Positions 1 to 10,839 are shown, counted from the first letter of the stretch. The stretch: 64,000 nt of DNA from a bacterium 1XD21-13 (GCA_009917555.1 QZDX01000008.1:95623-159622); one strand, 5' to 3'. Numbers and translations: made by a program. The notes: a model not told the origin generated them from the sequence alone.

Positions 1-46
1 TTTTATTCTCATTGTGTGAATGCGCATTTATACAATGAGAATAAAA
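1..46. terminator. Perfect 15-bp inverted repeat at the window edge
   Basis: Bases 1-15 (TTTTATTCTCATTGT) are the exact reverse complement of bases 32-46, with a 16-nt loop. The A/T-rich outer ends would give U tails in either direction, so it could be a bidirectional terminator for a gene to the left. An operator is the alternative. The 190 bases that follow, up to scrB, are purine-rich with loosely repeated ATAAG/TAAGAC words, and I see no clear promoter in them. Confidence 0.6.
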
Positions 47-237
47 GAAAAGATAATATGACAATTAAGATATAAGGTAAAGTACAAAAAGATGTACAGA
101 ATAAATGCAAGACAAAATACAATTCAGGCTATCCGATAAGGTGTAAGACAAGGTATAAGCTAAGAGATAAGAAATGTACGAGACCAGATACCAGTTAAGC
201 CACCAGATATGAAACGGAAAGGAAATGGAAAAATCTT

Positions 238-1662
238 ATGAACGCACTTCATCATTTATGGAAGCAATTGCTGGAAAGGGAACTGGAGCAGAGGGCAGGG
301 GAGGCGGCTGAGGCTGAGGTTCGCTGGCGTCCAAGGCTTCACATTGCGCCCCCTATAGGATGGCTTAATGATCCAAACGGTCTGTGCCAGTATCAGGGCC
401 TTTACCACGCCTTTTACCAGTTTTCCCCCTTTCAGCCGGAGGGAGGATTAAAGTTCTGGGGACATTGCACCAGCCGGGATCTGCTCCACTGGACCTTTGA
501 AGGAGCACCTTTGGCTCCGGATCAGCCGGAGGATTGTCATGGGGTTTACTCTGGCTCCGCTCTTGTAGAGAATGGAAGTATGCACCTGTATTACACAGGA
601 AATGTAAAGGAAACAGGAGATCACGATTTTATCAATACGGGCAGAAGATCCAGTACTATGCTTGCCATAAGCAGGGATGGCAGAACCGTAGAGGCAAAGG
701 AGCTTTTGATGACTCAAAACGATTACCCGGCGGATCTTACCTGCCATGTGAGAGACCCTAAGATATGGAAGCAGGAGGGCATCTATTATATGGTACAGGG
801 AGCCAGGACAAAGGAGAACAAGGGTGTGATACTGCTTTTTTCCTCTGAGGATAAAAGGCACTGGAGGTATCTTGGACGCTTTGAATCAAAAGAGGACTTC
901 GGCTATATGTGGGAATGTCCCGACCTCTATGAGCTGGACGGCCAGACGGTTCTGAGCATTTCCCCTCAGGGAGTAAAGGCTGAGGGGCTGAAGTACGCCA
1001 ACCTTTACCAGAGTGTCACCTGCTTCCTCGAAGGGGACTTTTGCAAGGGGGCGCAGGTAAAGGATTTTCGGGAGCTGGACGGAGGCTTTGATTTCTATGC
1101 GCCTCAGACATTTTTGGGGGATGACGGCCGGAGAATCCAGATTGCCTGGATGGGAATGCCGGATGTGGAGGAGCTTTACACCAATCCTACGGTAAAGGAC
1201 GGCTGGCAGCATATGATGACCATTCCTAGGGAGCTGTCCATTCAAAATGGTGTGCTCTGCCAGAATCCGGTCAGAGAGCTGGAACACTGGTGGAACTGTT
1301 CACATTCCTTTGTGGGAGACTTTGAGGGAGCAATAGAACCCTGCTGCGAGCTTGCACTGAGCACAGAGGGAGAAGCGTTGGAGGTAATTCTGGCAGGCGG
1401 ATTAAGACTTCGGTATCAGAGAGATGAAAAAATCTTCCGGATGGAATTTACAGATTCCCTGCTGGGAGCAGGAAGGACCACACGGGGCAGGGAAGTGGAG
1501 GACCTAAAAAGCCTGCGAATTCTCATAGATGTGTCCAGTGTGGAGGTATTTTTGAATAATGGATCGGATGTATTTACCACCCGCTTTTACCCGGAGGAGC
1601 ATGCATATACGGTCAAGATCCATGGGCCGGATTGTCGTGGAACCTATTATATTCATTCCTAG
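238..1662 (+). CDS. scrB: Sucrose-6-phosphate hydrolase (GH32 beta-fructofuranosidase)
   Basis: Cytoplasmic glycoside hydrolase family 32 enzyme that splits sucrose 6-phosphate into glucose 6-phosphate and fructose. The family motifs are present in order: GWLNDPNG near residues 41-48 with the nucleophile Asp45, the RDP motif (CHVRDPKIW) near residue 170, and the ECPDLY motif that carries the acid/base Glu near residue 225. A C-terminal beta-sandwich follows. At 474 residues it has normal family length and no signal peptide, as expected for the intracellular enzyme. The ATG at 238 has only a loose AAAGGA sequence about 14 nt upstream, so initiation may be weak. The PTS permease that supplies the phosphorylated substrate starts 107 bp downstream. 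No ScrR-type repressor gene is visible in the window. Confidence 0.93.
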   Translation: MNALHHLWKQLLERELEQRAGEAAEAEVRWRPRLHIAPPIGWLNDPNGLCQYQGLYHAFYQFSPFQPEGGLKFWGHCTSRDLLHWTFEGAPLAPDQPEDCHGVYSGSALVENGSMHLYYTGNVKETGDHDFINTGRRSSTMLAISRDGRTVEAKELLMTQNDYPADLTCHVRDPKIWKQEGIYYMVQGARTKENKGVILLFSSEDKRHWRYLGRFESKEDFGYMWECPDLYELDGQTVLSISPQGVKAEGLKYANLYQSVTCFLEGDFCKGAQVKDFRELDGGFDFYAPQTFLGDDGRRIQIAWMGMPDVEELYTNPTVKDGWQHMMTIPRELSIQNGVLCQNPVRELEHWWNCSHSFVGDFEGAIEPCCELALSTEGEALEVILAGGLRLRYQRDEKIFRMEFTDSLLGAGRTTRGREVEDLKSLRILIDVSSVEVFLNNGSDVFTTRFYPEEHAYTVKIHGPDCRGTYYIHS

Positions 1663-1681
1663 CATAGCTTACACAAAACTG

Positions 1682-1726
1682 ACCGCAGAGCAGGCACAGG
1701 CTGCATTTAACAGCCTTATGCGGTTT
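1682..1726 (+). terminator. Hairpin between scrB and scrA, possible attenuator
   Basis: ACCGCA (1682-1687) pairs with TGCGGT (1719-1724), and GGCTG (1699-1703) pairs with CAGCC (1711-1715). A weak U-rich tail follows. In the scrB-scrA gap it could lower read-through into the permease or protect an mRNA end. The function is inferred. Confidence 0.4.
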
Positions 1727-1751
1727 ATATAAAAATGGCCCAAGGGCCTAA

Positions 1752-3656
<1,905 letters not shown>

Positions 3657-3670
3657 TTCTTTCAGAATAT

Positions 3671-3735
3671 AAGAATCCTCCTGGAAATCCTTTGACGAAG
3701 CATTCAAACAGGAGTTTTTGGGAGGATTCTTTTAT
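3671..3735. terminator. Bidirectional terminator between convergent genes
   Basis: AAGAATCCTCC (3671-3681) pairs perfectly with GGAGGATTCTT (3721-3731), and an internal CCTG/CAGG extension adds to the stem. T-rich sequence follows on the plus strand. It separates scrA from the convergent alarmone synthetase gene. Confidence 0.85.
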
Positions 3736-3739
3736 AACA

Positions 3740-4471
3740 TCATAACATCAGTGGCAATTCCAATACCTCCAGCTTGTCCTTCCAGGAATTGTGGGAGGGG
3801 TCATTGGAATAGATTTTATCCTTAATCGCCAGCATTCTGGCATCTGTCTGGGCGATAACATCTGCGCATTCCTTCAATTCTGCGGAAATTGCCTCCGGAT
3901 TTGCCACATCCTGCTTGTATTTGAGCTGATGATCCAGGCTGGCCCAGAAATCCATAGCAATGGTGCGGATCTGCACCTCCACACGCATATTTTTCTTCTG
4001 CTCGGAGAAAAATACGGGAATCTCCACAATCAGATGAAGACTGCGGTAGCCATTGGGCTTCGGCTTTTGAATATAATCCTTTTTGCGGATCAAGGTAATA
4101 TCGTCCTGCTTTAGCAGCATATCTGCAACGGCGTAAATATCGTCAATAAAGGAACAAATCACCCGAATTCCCGCCACATCATTGAGATTTTTCTCCACAG
4201 CCTCTACAGTGAAGGGAGCTTCATAGCGCTTGAGCTTCTGAATGATGCTCAAGGGCCGCTTGATGCGGGAGGTAATATGCTTGATGGGATTCCGCTTGTG
4301 GCGGATACTCAGCTCGTCATTTAAAACCTCCAGCTTTGTGCGCACTTCCCGGATGGCACAGCTGTACATCATCATCAGCTCCTGGAACTGAAAAGCCTGA
4401 TTGGCAAAATCATGTGGTATTTCGGGAGAAGCATCTATATCTGTAAATGAAATATGTGTTTCGCGGTTCAT
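3740..4471 (-). CDS. Small alarmone ((p)ppGpp) synthetase, RelQ/YjbM type
   Basis: Cytoplasmic pyrophosphokinase that transfers pyrophosphate from ATP to GDP or GTP, making the stringent-response messenger. Only the RelA/SpoT synthetase domain is present (243 residues). Visible motifs are DVAGIRVIC, KPNGYRSLHLIVEIPVF (substrate binding) and RVEVQIRTIAMDFWASLDHQLKYK-like sequence with the catalytic Glu/Gln. There is no HD hydrolase, TGS or ACT domain, so it should act only as a synthetase. It lies 24 bp downstream of the ComFB-domain gene and is third in a parA-comFB-relQ operon, with a GGAG site about 8 nt before ATG. The operon position suggests coupling of nutrient signalling to whatever the ParA/ComFB pair controls; that is inference. 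Confidence 0.88.
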   Translation of the reverse strand: MNRETHISFTDIDASPEIPHDFANQAFQFQELMMMYSCAIREVRTKLEVLNDELSIRHKRNPIKHITSRIKRPLSIIQKLKRYEAPFTVEAVEKNLNDVAGIRVICSFIDDIYAVADMLLKQDDITLIRKKDYIQKPKPNGYRSLHLIVEIPVFFSEQKKNMRVEVQIRTIAMDFWASLDHQLKYKQDVANPEAISAELKECADVIAQTDARMLAIKDKIYSNDPSHNSWKDKLEVLELPLML

Positions 4472-4495
4472 ATTACTGCTCCGATTTCCATAGTA

Positions 4496-5482
4496 TCAAT
4501 GACGCGGGTTGTCCTTTACCTGGGTACAGGCTTTCAAGGCTTCCACCGTAACCTGGCTGATCAGCCTGCTGGTGTAGTAGCTGACTAGAGGATCTACTGC
4601 GAATTTATCTACAATTTTGTATTTGGCCGGAAGACCACTTAAGGTTAAAGCAATAGTATCTGCCTTACACCGAGGGCAGGTGCACACATCAAACTGCTTC
4701 ATAAAATAGATGATCTTATCCTCCACAATGCGCTGCATGACATTCAGCATTACATAATCCGGCTCCGGCTCTTTTGGCGGTTCCGGTTCCACGGGAGGCT
4801 CTGGGGCAAGCTCCAGAATTTCTTCCTCGGGCTCTGGCGGCTCCGGTTGTGTAGGGGCAGGAGCCTCTGCTTTTGGAGATTCTGGTGTAGGAGGTACAAC
4901 AGCCTCCGTTTTTGGAGCTTCCATTACAGGAACAGAAGTAGCTTCTACGTTAGGGGTTACTGGGGCTGGCTTGGAAACTTCCTCAGCGCCGTGTGTATTT
5001 ACAACAGGAGTAGAGATAGGCTCCGTCTTAAGGGGTTCTGTGACAGGAGCGGTTGTAGTCTCCACTTTGGGAGCTTCCGTAACAGGAGCAGTTGCGGTCT
5101 CCGCTTTTGGCGCTTCCACAGCGGAAGCATCTGTAGCCTCCATCTTTGGTGCCTCCACCTCAGGAACACTCTCAATGCCAACCTCCTTCTCCAGCTCCTT
5201 CAACAATTCATCATGAATCCGCTCCGCCACCGGATCGTCTTCCTTTGCTCCGTTATCGATAATAGAGATATTGGAAGGAACCTCAGGAACAGGAACAGGC
5301 TGTACTTCTACGGGAGCAGGTGCTGCTTTCTCTGCCGCTTCTTCCGCTTTAGCAGTCGTAGTTGCAGCCTCAGTCGTTGTCTTCTGAGGCTGTAGTGTCT
5401 CTTTTTCCGATTCTCCTGCCGAATCCTGCTGTCCCGATAATAAATTCAAAACATGTGCGGTCTTATTACTTTTGCGTGCCAT
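4496..5482 (-). CDS. ComFB-domain protein with long Pro/Ala/Glu repeat region
   Basis: The last ~85 residues match the late-competence ComFB family (LNVMQRIVEDKI..., a CTCPRCKADT cysteine cluster, then ALTLSGLPAKY and DPLVSYYTSRL). Before it come about 200 residues of low-complexity sequence with repeated EAPK(x)E(x)nPV units, probably a disordered linker. ComFB-family proteins have been reported to bind cyclic di-nucleotides, but whether this one does is not visible here. I chose the ATG at 5482, not the longer open frame, because an AGGAGG lies 6 nt upstream (5489-5494) and the longer start would overlap parA deeply. The chosen start still overlaps the 3' end of parA by 17 nt, indicating translational coupling. 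Confidence 0.8.
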   Translation of the reverse strand: MARKSNKTAHVLNLLSGQQDSAGESEKETLQPQKTTTEAATTTAKAEEAAEKAAPAPVEVQPVPVPEVPSNISIIDNGAKEDDPVAERIHDELLKELEKEVGIESVPEVEAPKMEATDASAVEAPKAETATAPVTEAPKVETTTAPVTEPLKTEPISTPVVNTHGAEEVSKPAPVTPNVEATSVPVMEAPKTEAVVPPTPESPKAEAPAPTQPEPPEPEEEILELAPEPPVEPEPPKEPEPDYVMLNVMQRIVEDKIIYFMKQFDVCTCPRCKADTIALTLSGLPAKYKIVDKFAVDPLVSYYTSRLISQVTVEALKACTQVKDNPRH

Positions 5483-6257
5483 GGAGAACCTCCTGTTGAC
5501 TGATCTTGTACAGTACCTCCCGGACAAATGCCTTGTAGTCCAGGGAAGGATTGGAACGTGGAGAGTAGTCATAAATGCTCTCCCCATGGGCCGGAGCCTC
5601 CGCAACGGTTACGCTGGGTCGGATCTGTATCTCAAATACGGAGCTGTTAATCTGGGCAGCAATATTCTCTGCCATCTCCTTTACCTCACGGGCTAGGATG
5701 GTGCGCCGGTTAAACTTCGTCAGTACAATCCCCAGTACGTGGAGGTTGGGATTCACGGACTGCTGTACGGAATTAATGGTTTCCTTAATCTGTGCCACAC
5801 CCACAATGCTGAGAATCTCGGCAACCATGGGAATGATCAGATAATCAGCCGCTGCGTAAGCGTTGACTGTCAAAATATTGAGGGCCGGAGGCGTGTCGAT
5901 GATAATAAAATCATACCGGTCCTCTATGGGCATCAGAAGCCGTTTGAGCATCAGCTCTCTTCCAGGCTCATTAAACTCTAGCTCGGCGCTGCTTAAAAGA
6001 ATGTTGGAAGTAATGAGATCACAATAATCCGTAGGCTGAATGGCAGCTTCAATGGGGATCTGATATTTAAATACCTCATAAATGGTTTTTGAATCTTCGA
6101 TATCAAGGCCAAGACTGAACCCAAAGTTGCCTTGGGGGTCCAGATCAATGCCAAGTACTTTTTTGCCCTCTCTGGTAAGTCCGGCTGCCAAAGCACTTGA
6201 AGTTGTGGTCTTGCCAACCCCACCCTTCTGATTGGTAAGTGCAATGATTGTAGCCAA
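5466..6257 (-). CDS. ParA/Soj-family ATPase
   Basis: Deviant Walker-type ATPase of the ParA/MinD superfamily (263 residues). The P-loop QKGGVGKTTTS is near residues 9-19, the switch I/Walker A' region GIDLDPQGNFG follows, and Walker B is DFIIIDTPPALN. These proteins bind DNA or membranes and position chromosomes, plasmids, chemoreceptor clusters or flagella. No parB gene or parS site is visible next to it, so it is an orphan ParA. Initiation is from an ATG with GGAGG about 9 nt upstream (6263-6268 on the plus strand). It is first in the operon with the ComFB protein and the alarmone synthetase, and diverges from fliD, so a role in placing flagellar or chemosensory machinery is a reasonable inference. 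Confidence 0.87.
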   Translation of the reverse strand: MATIIALTNQKGGVGKTTTSSALAAGLTREGKKVLGIDLDPQGNFGFSLGLDIEDSKTIYEVFKYQIPIEAAIQPTDYCDLITSNILLSSAELEFNEPGRELMLKRLLMPIEDRYDFIIIDTPPALNILTVNAYAAADYLIIPMVAEILSIVGVAQIKETINSVQQSVNPNLHVLGIVLTKFNRRTILAREVKEMAENIAAQINSSVFEIQIRPSVTVAEAPAHGESIYDYSPRSNPSLDYKAFVREVLYKISQQEVLHGTQK

Positions 6258-6322
6258 GGTAAATTCCTCCGTTTCTCTAATTTCTGAAAATCGTTGTCAG
6301 TCATAAAAATAAATTCAAGTAT

Positions 6323-6349
6323 TAACTAAAGTATACTATATGCCGATAA
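6323..6349 (+). promoter_or_regulatory. Sigma-28 (FliA/SigD) type promoter for fliD
   Basis: A perfect GCCGATAA minus-10 element is at 6342-6349. TAAC at 6323-6326 lies 15 nt upstream, one mismatch from the TAAA minus-35. It is about 125 bp before the fliD start and fits the late-flagellar regulon. Confidence 0.75.
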
Positions 6350-6472
6350 ATAAGTACAGAGTAATTTCGAAAATGTATAAAAATGAAAGAACGGTTCTGC
6401 TCCGGACAGTCCCAAAAGGAAGTGCCACAGGAGAACCGCAGGAAAGAAAAAGAGATAAAAGGAGTGGTTAAT

Positions 6473-8941
6473 ATGGCTAACATAAGCAGTTTAAGCGGAA
6501 CTACCAACAGGGCAATGTCAAGCTTAAGAGGCTACGGCGGACTGGCCAGCGGACTGGACAGAGACGAATTGATCGCGGGTATGACTTCGGGAACACAGAC
6601 GAAGATTACGAAGCAGCAGCAGGCAAAGACAAAGCTTCAGTGGCAGCAGGAAGCTTATCGGAATATCAGCAATAAGATGATCGGTTTTGCTGATAAATAT
6701 ACAGCTACCATGTCCTCCAGCACCAATTTGTTCAGTGATGCTTTCTGGGGATCTGCCAGCACATCGGTTGTTGGAGCAAACAGCAAGTTTATCAGTGTGA
6801 TTGGAGCCAATAAGACTGCGGCTGCTAATGTATCTATTCTTGGCGTAAAACAGCTGGCTACGAATACGAAGATAATGTCCAGCAATAGTGTTTCTGATCG
6901 TGTATTGACTACTGGAACCATTACAACTGGCAAACAGGATGTAAGCACAGTGGCAGGAAAGAATCTTCAGTTTACGGTTGGTGATAAAAATTATTATGTA
7001 AGCCTTCCTTATGAGGATGTAGATAAGGGAAAATATGATTCGATTGATTCCGTAGCACAGGCGCTGAAAGAGGCTATGGATAAGATAGAGGTAAAATATG
7101 ACAATTCGAAGACGGGTAAGCTTTCCGATTTTGTAGAGGTAGGTGTAAAGGATGGTAATTTGACTCTTGCAGGTAAGGGCGGAAACAGCGTGAAGCTCAA
7201 AGGTGGCACGGCTTTGGAAGCGTTGGGATTTAAGGCCCAGGTTGATGCTACAAAGGAAAATAGTACGGTAAAAGGGCTGGAGCTTGGAGCCGAAGCAAAG
7301 GTTGGATTCAGCCATGAGACAGATGTGGCAGGTAAAAAGTTTGAAGCATGGGAAAAACAGTCATTTGCACAGCGCATGGGTGGAAAAAGTCTAACCTTTA
7401 ATTATAATGGCAATAGGCAGAGCATTGAACTTCCTACTCAGGAGGAGATTGAGAAGGCCGAAGCAGCGGGGGAGAGCGGGCTGAAGTTTTTGGCAGATAA
7501 ATTACAGGACAGCTTGAATGCTGTTTATGGAAAAAACCGTGTGAAAGTAGAGGTTACCAAAAAAATTAATTCTGATGGAAATGAGGAAGGTCAGCTTACA
7601 TTTAAGACTACAACACCGGAGGGCCAGCCGGATAACAGTTCTACTCTTTCCATTGCTGATGGAAGTGCATCTTTGATGGCGGGCAAAGGCGGTATGGGAA
7701 TTATTGCTGGGGAATCTAATCGCTTGAACTTGAATACAAGTTTGAAAAATTCAGGATTAGCAGGTTATCCAATCGCTCCGTCAGGGGATGCTCCAGAAAT
7801 TGGTGTAGGTGGTAAATATTCTTTAAATATTAATGGAAAGGACATTGAATTTACAGAAGATGATTCACTCTCTACCATTATGGATCGGATCAATAAAGCA
7901 GATGCAGGTGTGAAAATATCCTATATGTCAACTGCAGATAAGTTTGTAGTGGAGGCTACGGATGGTGGAGCCAGTGGAGAGGTAAAGCTGTCCGGAAGTG
8001 GCGCGATAGCTCTTTTTGGAGAAGAGATTGATTCTACAAAAAAGACGGAAGAAGGAGCAAAAAATGCAGTTACAAAGGGACAGGATGCTATCGTAGCCGT
8101 AAGATATGCTGGTTCTGATGAGATTGTCAATTTGACTCGCGGAAGCAACAGCTTTGACATTGATGGGCTGAGCATTACGGTAAAAGGAACTTTTGGAGAG
8201 TTTGGTACTGATGGTAAGTTAGTTGACCCGAAGCCCGAAGATGCCGTTACCTTTGAGACTAACGTAAGCAGTGATAAGATGGTAAGTGCCATCTCCGATA
8301 TGGTAAAGGAATATAACGAAATTCTGGAGCTGGTGAATTCTCAGGTGAGCACTCGCCCGGACAGAGATTATTTCCCGCTGACTGACGAGCAGAAGAAGGA
8401 AATGAGCGAGAGCGAGATTAAGCTCTGGGAGGAGAAGGCCAAGGCTGGAATCCTCTTTGGTTCCAGTGAGCTTCGAGGCTTATCCGATGATTTGAGATGG
8501 ATGATTGATCCCAAGGATCAGCAGTATATGGCAGAGCTTGGAATCTCTGTATCCAGCAGCTGGCAGGACAATGGCAAGCTGGTCTTTGACGAAACCAAGT
8601 TCAAGGCAGCTTTGGAGAAGGACCCCGATGCAGTAAAGGCAGCCTTCACAGGAGAAAAGGGAATTGCAACCAATCTTAAGAATACCATGAATAAATATGT
8701 AAACACTATGGGAGCAAACAAGGGTATTCTGATTGAGAAGGCAGGCTCTACCAAGGCACCTACCAGCATGCTGAAGAATTCCATACAGTCTGAGATAGAT
8801 GATGTCGATAAGATCTTGGAGAACCTGAAGGCTCGCTTAAAGTCTGAGCAAGACCGTTACATCAGCCAGTTTACACAGTTGGAGACGCTGATTTCTCAGA
8901 TGAACTCCCAGAGCAGTTACTTAAGCGGAATGGGCTTCTAG
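6473..8941 (+). CDS. fliD: Flagellar filament cap protein FliD (HAP2)
   Basis: FliD forms the cap at the filament tip and promotes flagellin folding outside the cell. The N-terminal domain has the family signature LRGYGGLASGLDRDELIAGM and a heptad-rich QQQAKTKLQWQQEAYRNISNKM segment. The C-terminal domain has GKLVFDETKF..ALEKDPDAVKAAF..GIA and ends in the coiled tail SEQDRYISQFTQLETLISQMNSQ. At 822 residues it is much longer than the usual ~450-550, the extra being surface-exposed middle domains that normally vary. The start is the ATG at 6473, preceded by AAAAGGAG; the upstream extension lacks such a site. The 3' end is 68 bp from fliS. Confidence 0.93.
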   Translation: MANISSLSGTTNRAMSSLRGYGGLASGLDRDELIAGMTSGTQTKITKQQQAKTKLQWQQEAYRNISNKMIGFADKYTATMSSSTNLFSDAFWGSASTSVVGANSKFISVIGANKTAAANVSILGVKQLATNTKIMSSNSVSDRVLTTGTITTGKQDVSTVAGKNLQFTVGDKNYYVSLPYEDVDKGKYDSIDSVAQALKEAMDKIEVKYDNSKTGKLSDFVEVGVKDGNLTLAGKGGNSVKLKGGTALEALGFKAQVDATKENSTVKGLELGAEAKVGFSHETDVAGKKFEAWEKQSFAQRMGGKSLTFNYNGNRQSIELPTQEEIEKAEAAGESGLKFLADKLQDSLNAVYGKNRVKVEVTKKINSDGNEEGQLTFKTTTPEGQPDNSSTLSIADGSASLMAGKGGMGIIAGESNRLNLNTSLKNSGLAGYPIAPSGDAPEIGVGGKYSLNINGKDIEFTEDDSLSTIMDRINKADAGVKISYMSTADKFVVEATDGGASGEVKLSGSGAIALFGEEIDSTKKTEEGAKNAVTKGQDAIVAVRYAGSDEIVNLTRGSNSFDIDGLSITVKGTFGEFGTDGKLVDPKPEDAVTFETNVSSDKMVSAISDMVKEYNEILELVNSQVSTRPDRDYFPLTDEQKKEMSESEIKLWEEKAKAGILFGSSELRGLSDDLRWMIDPKDQQYMAELGISVSSSWQDNGKLVFDETKFKAALEKDPDAVKAAFTGEKGIATNLKNTMNKYVNTMGANKGILIEKAGSTKAPTSMLKNSIQSEIDDVDKILENLKARLKSEQDRYISQFTQLETLISQMNSQSSYLSGMGF

Positions 8942-9009
8942 TGCGGCATACCATAAGACGTTTTACTCCTTGAGAGTGAGGCAAAGAAAGGGTAAGAAGT
9001 GAAACAGTA

Positions 9010-9381
9010 ATGAATGCAAACGGTTATCAGCAATATAAAACCCAGTCCGTCAACACCATGACGGCCAGTGAGATGCTTCTTCTGCTGTTTGATGAGCTGG
9101 TAAAGAGGCTCACCAGAGCAGAACTGGCATTGGAGGTAAAGGATGAGGAACTGTTTGAACAGTCCGTAACCCGTTCCAGAGAGATTGTACAGTATTTAAA
9201 GGCAACCTTGAATAGAAGCTACCCTATCAGCAGGGAATTGAGCCTTATGTACGACTTCTTTATCTATGAGCTGTCCCGCATCAGTGCGGGCAGGAATCCC
9301 AAGGTGATTGCGGAGCTGAAGGAACTGGTGGAGGAGCTTCGTGAGGCATTCCGGGAAGCCAGCAGAATGCTAAACAACTGA
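9010..9381 (+). CDS. fliS: Flagellin export chaperone FliS
   Basis: Four-helix chaperone (123 residues) that binds the flagellin C-terminus in the cytoplasm and prevents premature assembly. It carries the typical N-terminus (YQQYKTQSVNTMTASEMLLLLFDE) and the RSREIVQYLKATLNRSYPISRELSLMYDFF region of the family. It lies directly after fliD, the standard order, and 13 bp before the next small chaperone-like gene. Confidence 0.93.
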   Translation: MNANGYQQYKTQSVNTMTASEMLLLLFDELVKRLTRAELALEVKDEELFEQSVTRSREIVQYLKATLNRSYPISRELSLMYDFFIYELSRISAGRNPKVIAELKELVEELREAFREASRMLNN

Positions 9382-9394
9382 GGGAGAGGCAAAA

Positions 9395-9799
9395 ATGGCA
9401 GATCAGGAATTGTGGATGGAGCTTCTAAAGCAGATGCAGAGGCGTTATCAGTCCGTGAATGAAGTATTTCGTGTGACGAAGGAGATTGCGGATGTCCTGT
9501 CGAGGGATGATCGGGTGGCTGCCCAGATGCTTTTGGGGATGCGCCAGGAGGAGATTGATCATTTAGTAGAAAGCGAAGAAAAGATATATCTGCTTCTGGA
9601 ATGTGTGGATCAGCAGGAGCGAGCGAGCATTTTGGCTCTGCTTAAGGGGGAGCGGGAAGCTCTCAGTGATGCCTCCTTTGAAGAGAAAAAGATCGGGGAG
9701 ATAGGAAATAATATCCGAAGAAATCTGGAGAAGATTGTGGAATTGGATCGAATGGTCAGTGTGAAGCTGGCTGGGAAGGATTCGTTTTATCAAAAGTAG
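9395..9799 (+). CDS. FlgN/FliT-like flagellar chaperone (putative)
   Basis: A 134-residue, all-helical, charged protein with no signal peptide. Its length, predicted coiled-coil character and position directly after fliS match the FliT/FlgN slot, where such proteins chaperone FliD or hook-associated proteins to the export gate. I see no strict sequence signature, so the call rests on context and helix pattern. It is the last gene before a strong terminator, ending the fliD-fliS transcript. The start is ATG at 9395 with GAGGGAGAGG upstream. Confidence 0.6.
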   Translation: MADQELWMELLKQMQRRYQSVNEVFRVTKEIADVLSRDDRVAAQMLLGMRQEEIDHLVESEEKIYLLLECVDQQERASILALLKGEREALSDASFEEKKIGEIGNNIRRNLEKIVELDRMVSVKLAGKDSFYQK

Positions 9800-9815
9800 G
9801 CGGGTTTCTGGGAGA

Positions 9816-9852
9816 AAGAAAGGGTGAATTGAAATTCGCCCTTTCTTTTTTT
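9816..9852 (+). terminator. Rho-independent terminator after the fliS operon
   Basis: GAAAGGGTGAA pairs with TTCGCCCTTTC (one G-U pair) across a short loop, and seven T follow. It ends the fliD-fliS-chaperone transcript. Confidence 0.88.
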
Positions 9853-9912
9853 GTGGTTGTATTGTAAAATTTAGGTTGTGTGAAAGAATGAAGGAAAGAA
9901 TGAGGAACTGAC

Positions 9913-10659
9913 ATGGCTCAGATCGTGTTTGATCATGTGACAAAGGTATTCGAGCCGGAGGATCTGGTGTTGGAGGAGATCTCTTTTCAGATTGAAAAGG
10001 GGGAGTTTGTATTTCTGATCGGGAAGAGCGGTGTGGGGAAGTCTAGTATTCTGAAGCTTTTGAGCAGGCAGGAAGAGGCCAGTGCAGGGAAGATTTTTGT
10101 GGATGAGCAGGATATCAGTGCTTTAAAGAAGCGGGAGCTTCCTTATTTTCGTAGAAAATTTGGAATTATGCAGGGGGATATGCGGTGCCTGCGGGATCGG
10201 AATGTGTATGAGAATCTCTTTTTGGTGATGCGCTCCTGCGGTTATTCTCGGAGGGAGAGCAGGAGGCGGATTGCTGAGGCCCTGGGTAGGGTGGGGATGG
10301 CTCATAAGGCCAAGGCTTTTCCCCAGGAGCTGTCCGTGGGGGAGGAGGCCAGGGTGCTTTTGGCCAGAGCCTTGGTGACGGGGCCGGAGATTCTTCTGGC
10401 GGATGAGCCTACGGCCAATCTGGACCCGGATGCCTCCTGGGATATGATGAACCTAATCAATGATGTGAATCACCAGGGGATCACGGTGATTGTCAGCAGT
10501 CATTCGGTGGAGCTGGTGAATATTATGCGCAAAAGGGTAATCACCCTGGTGGAAGGGATGCTTGTTTCCGATGAAAAGAATGCCGGTTACAGCTCAAAGG
10601 CTCTGGATATTTTTGAGGAACGGAGGGTTAGGCAGCTTCGGGAGCAAAAAATCAGATAA
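9913..10659 (+). CDS. Orphan FtsE-like ABC ATPase
   Basis: Cytoplasmic ABC ATPase of the FtsE/LolD group (248 residues). Walker A is GKSGVGKSS (about residues 37-45), Walker B is EILLADEPTANLDPD, and the switch His is in VSSHSVE. The ABC signature is altered: ELSVGEEARVLLARAL replaces the usual LSGGEQQR, losing the second glycine of LSGG. FtsE normally pairs with the permease FtsX encoded just downstream, but no permease gene follows; the neighbours are flagellar. It might use an FtsX encoded elsewhere or act at the flagellar basal body or cell wall. The start ATG is preceded by GAGGAA at about 6 nt. Confidence 0.75.
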   Translation: MAQIVFDHVTKVFEPEDLVLEEISFQIEKGEFVFLIGKSGVGKSSILKLLSRQEEASAGKIFVDEQDISALKKRELPYFRRKFGIMQGDMRCLRDRNVYENLFLVMRSCGYSRRESRRRIAEALGRVGMAHKAKAFPQELSVGEEARVLLARALVTGPEILLADEPTANLDPDASWDMMNLINDVNHQGITVIVSSHSVELVNIMRKRVITLVEGMLVSDEKNAGYSSKALDIFEERRVRQLREQKIR

Positions 10660-10839
10660 AAAATAAAAAAAATTCTTGTTTTTTGTTATTTATTTTACTT
10701 TCAAACCGATATATAATATAAGAATAACCAGGGTATTATTCTGCCCATAAGGAAAGGGGCAGTCTGTACACTGGCACTTGGTATCTTTAAAATAAATCAG
10801 TAAGGCTTTTAAGAATAGATTTGAAAGGGGGCAATGGAT

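Noticed and set aside
5482..5605. Extended N-terminus of the ComFB-domain protein from 5605
   Set aside because: It would overlap parA by about 140 nt and lacks a ribosome site; the ATG at 5482 has a perfect AGGAGG.
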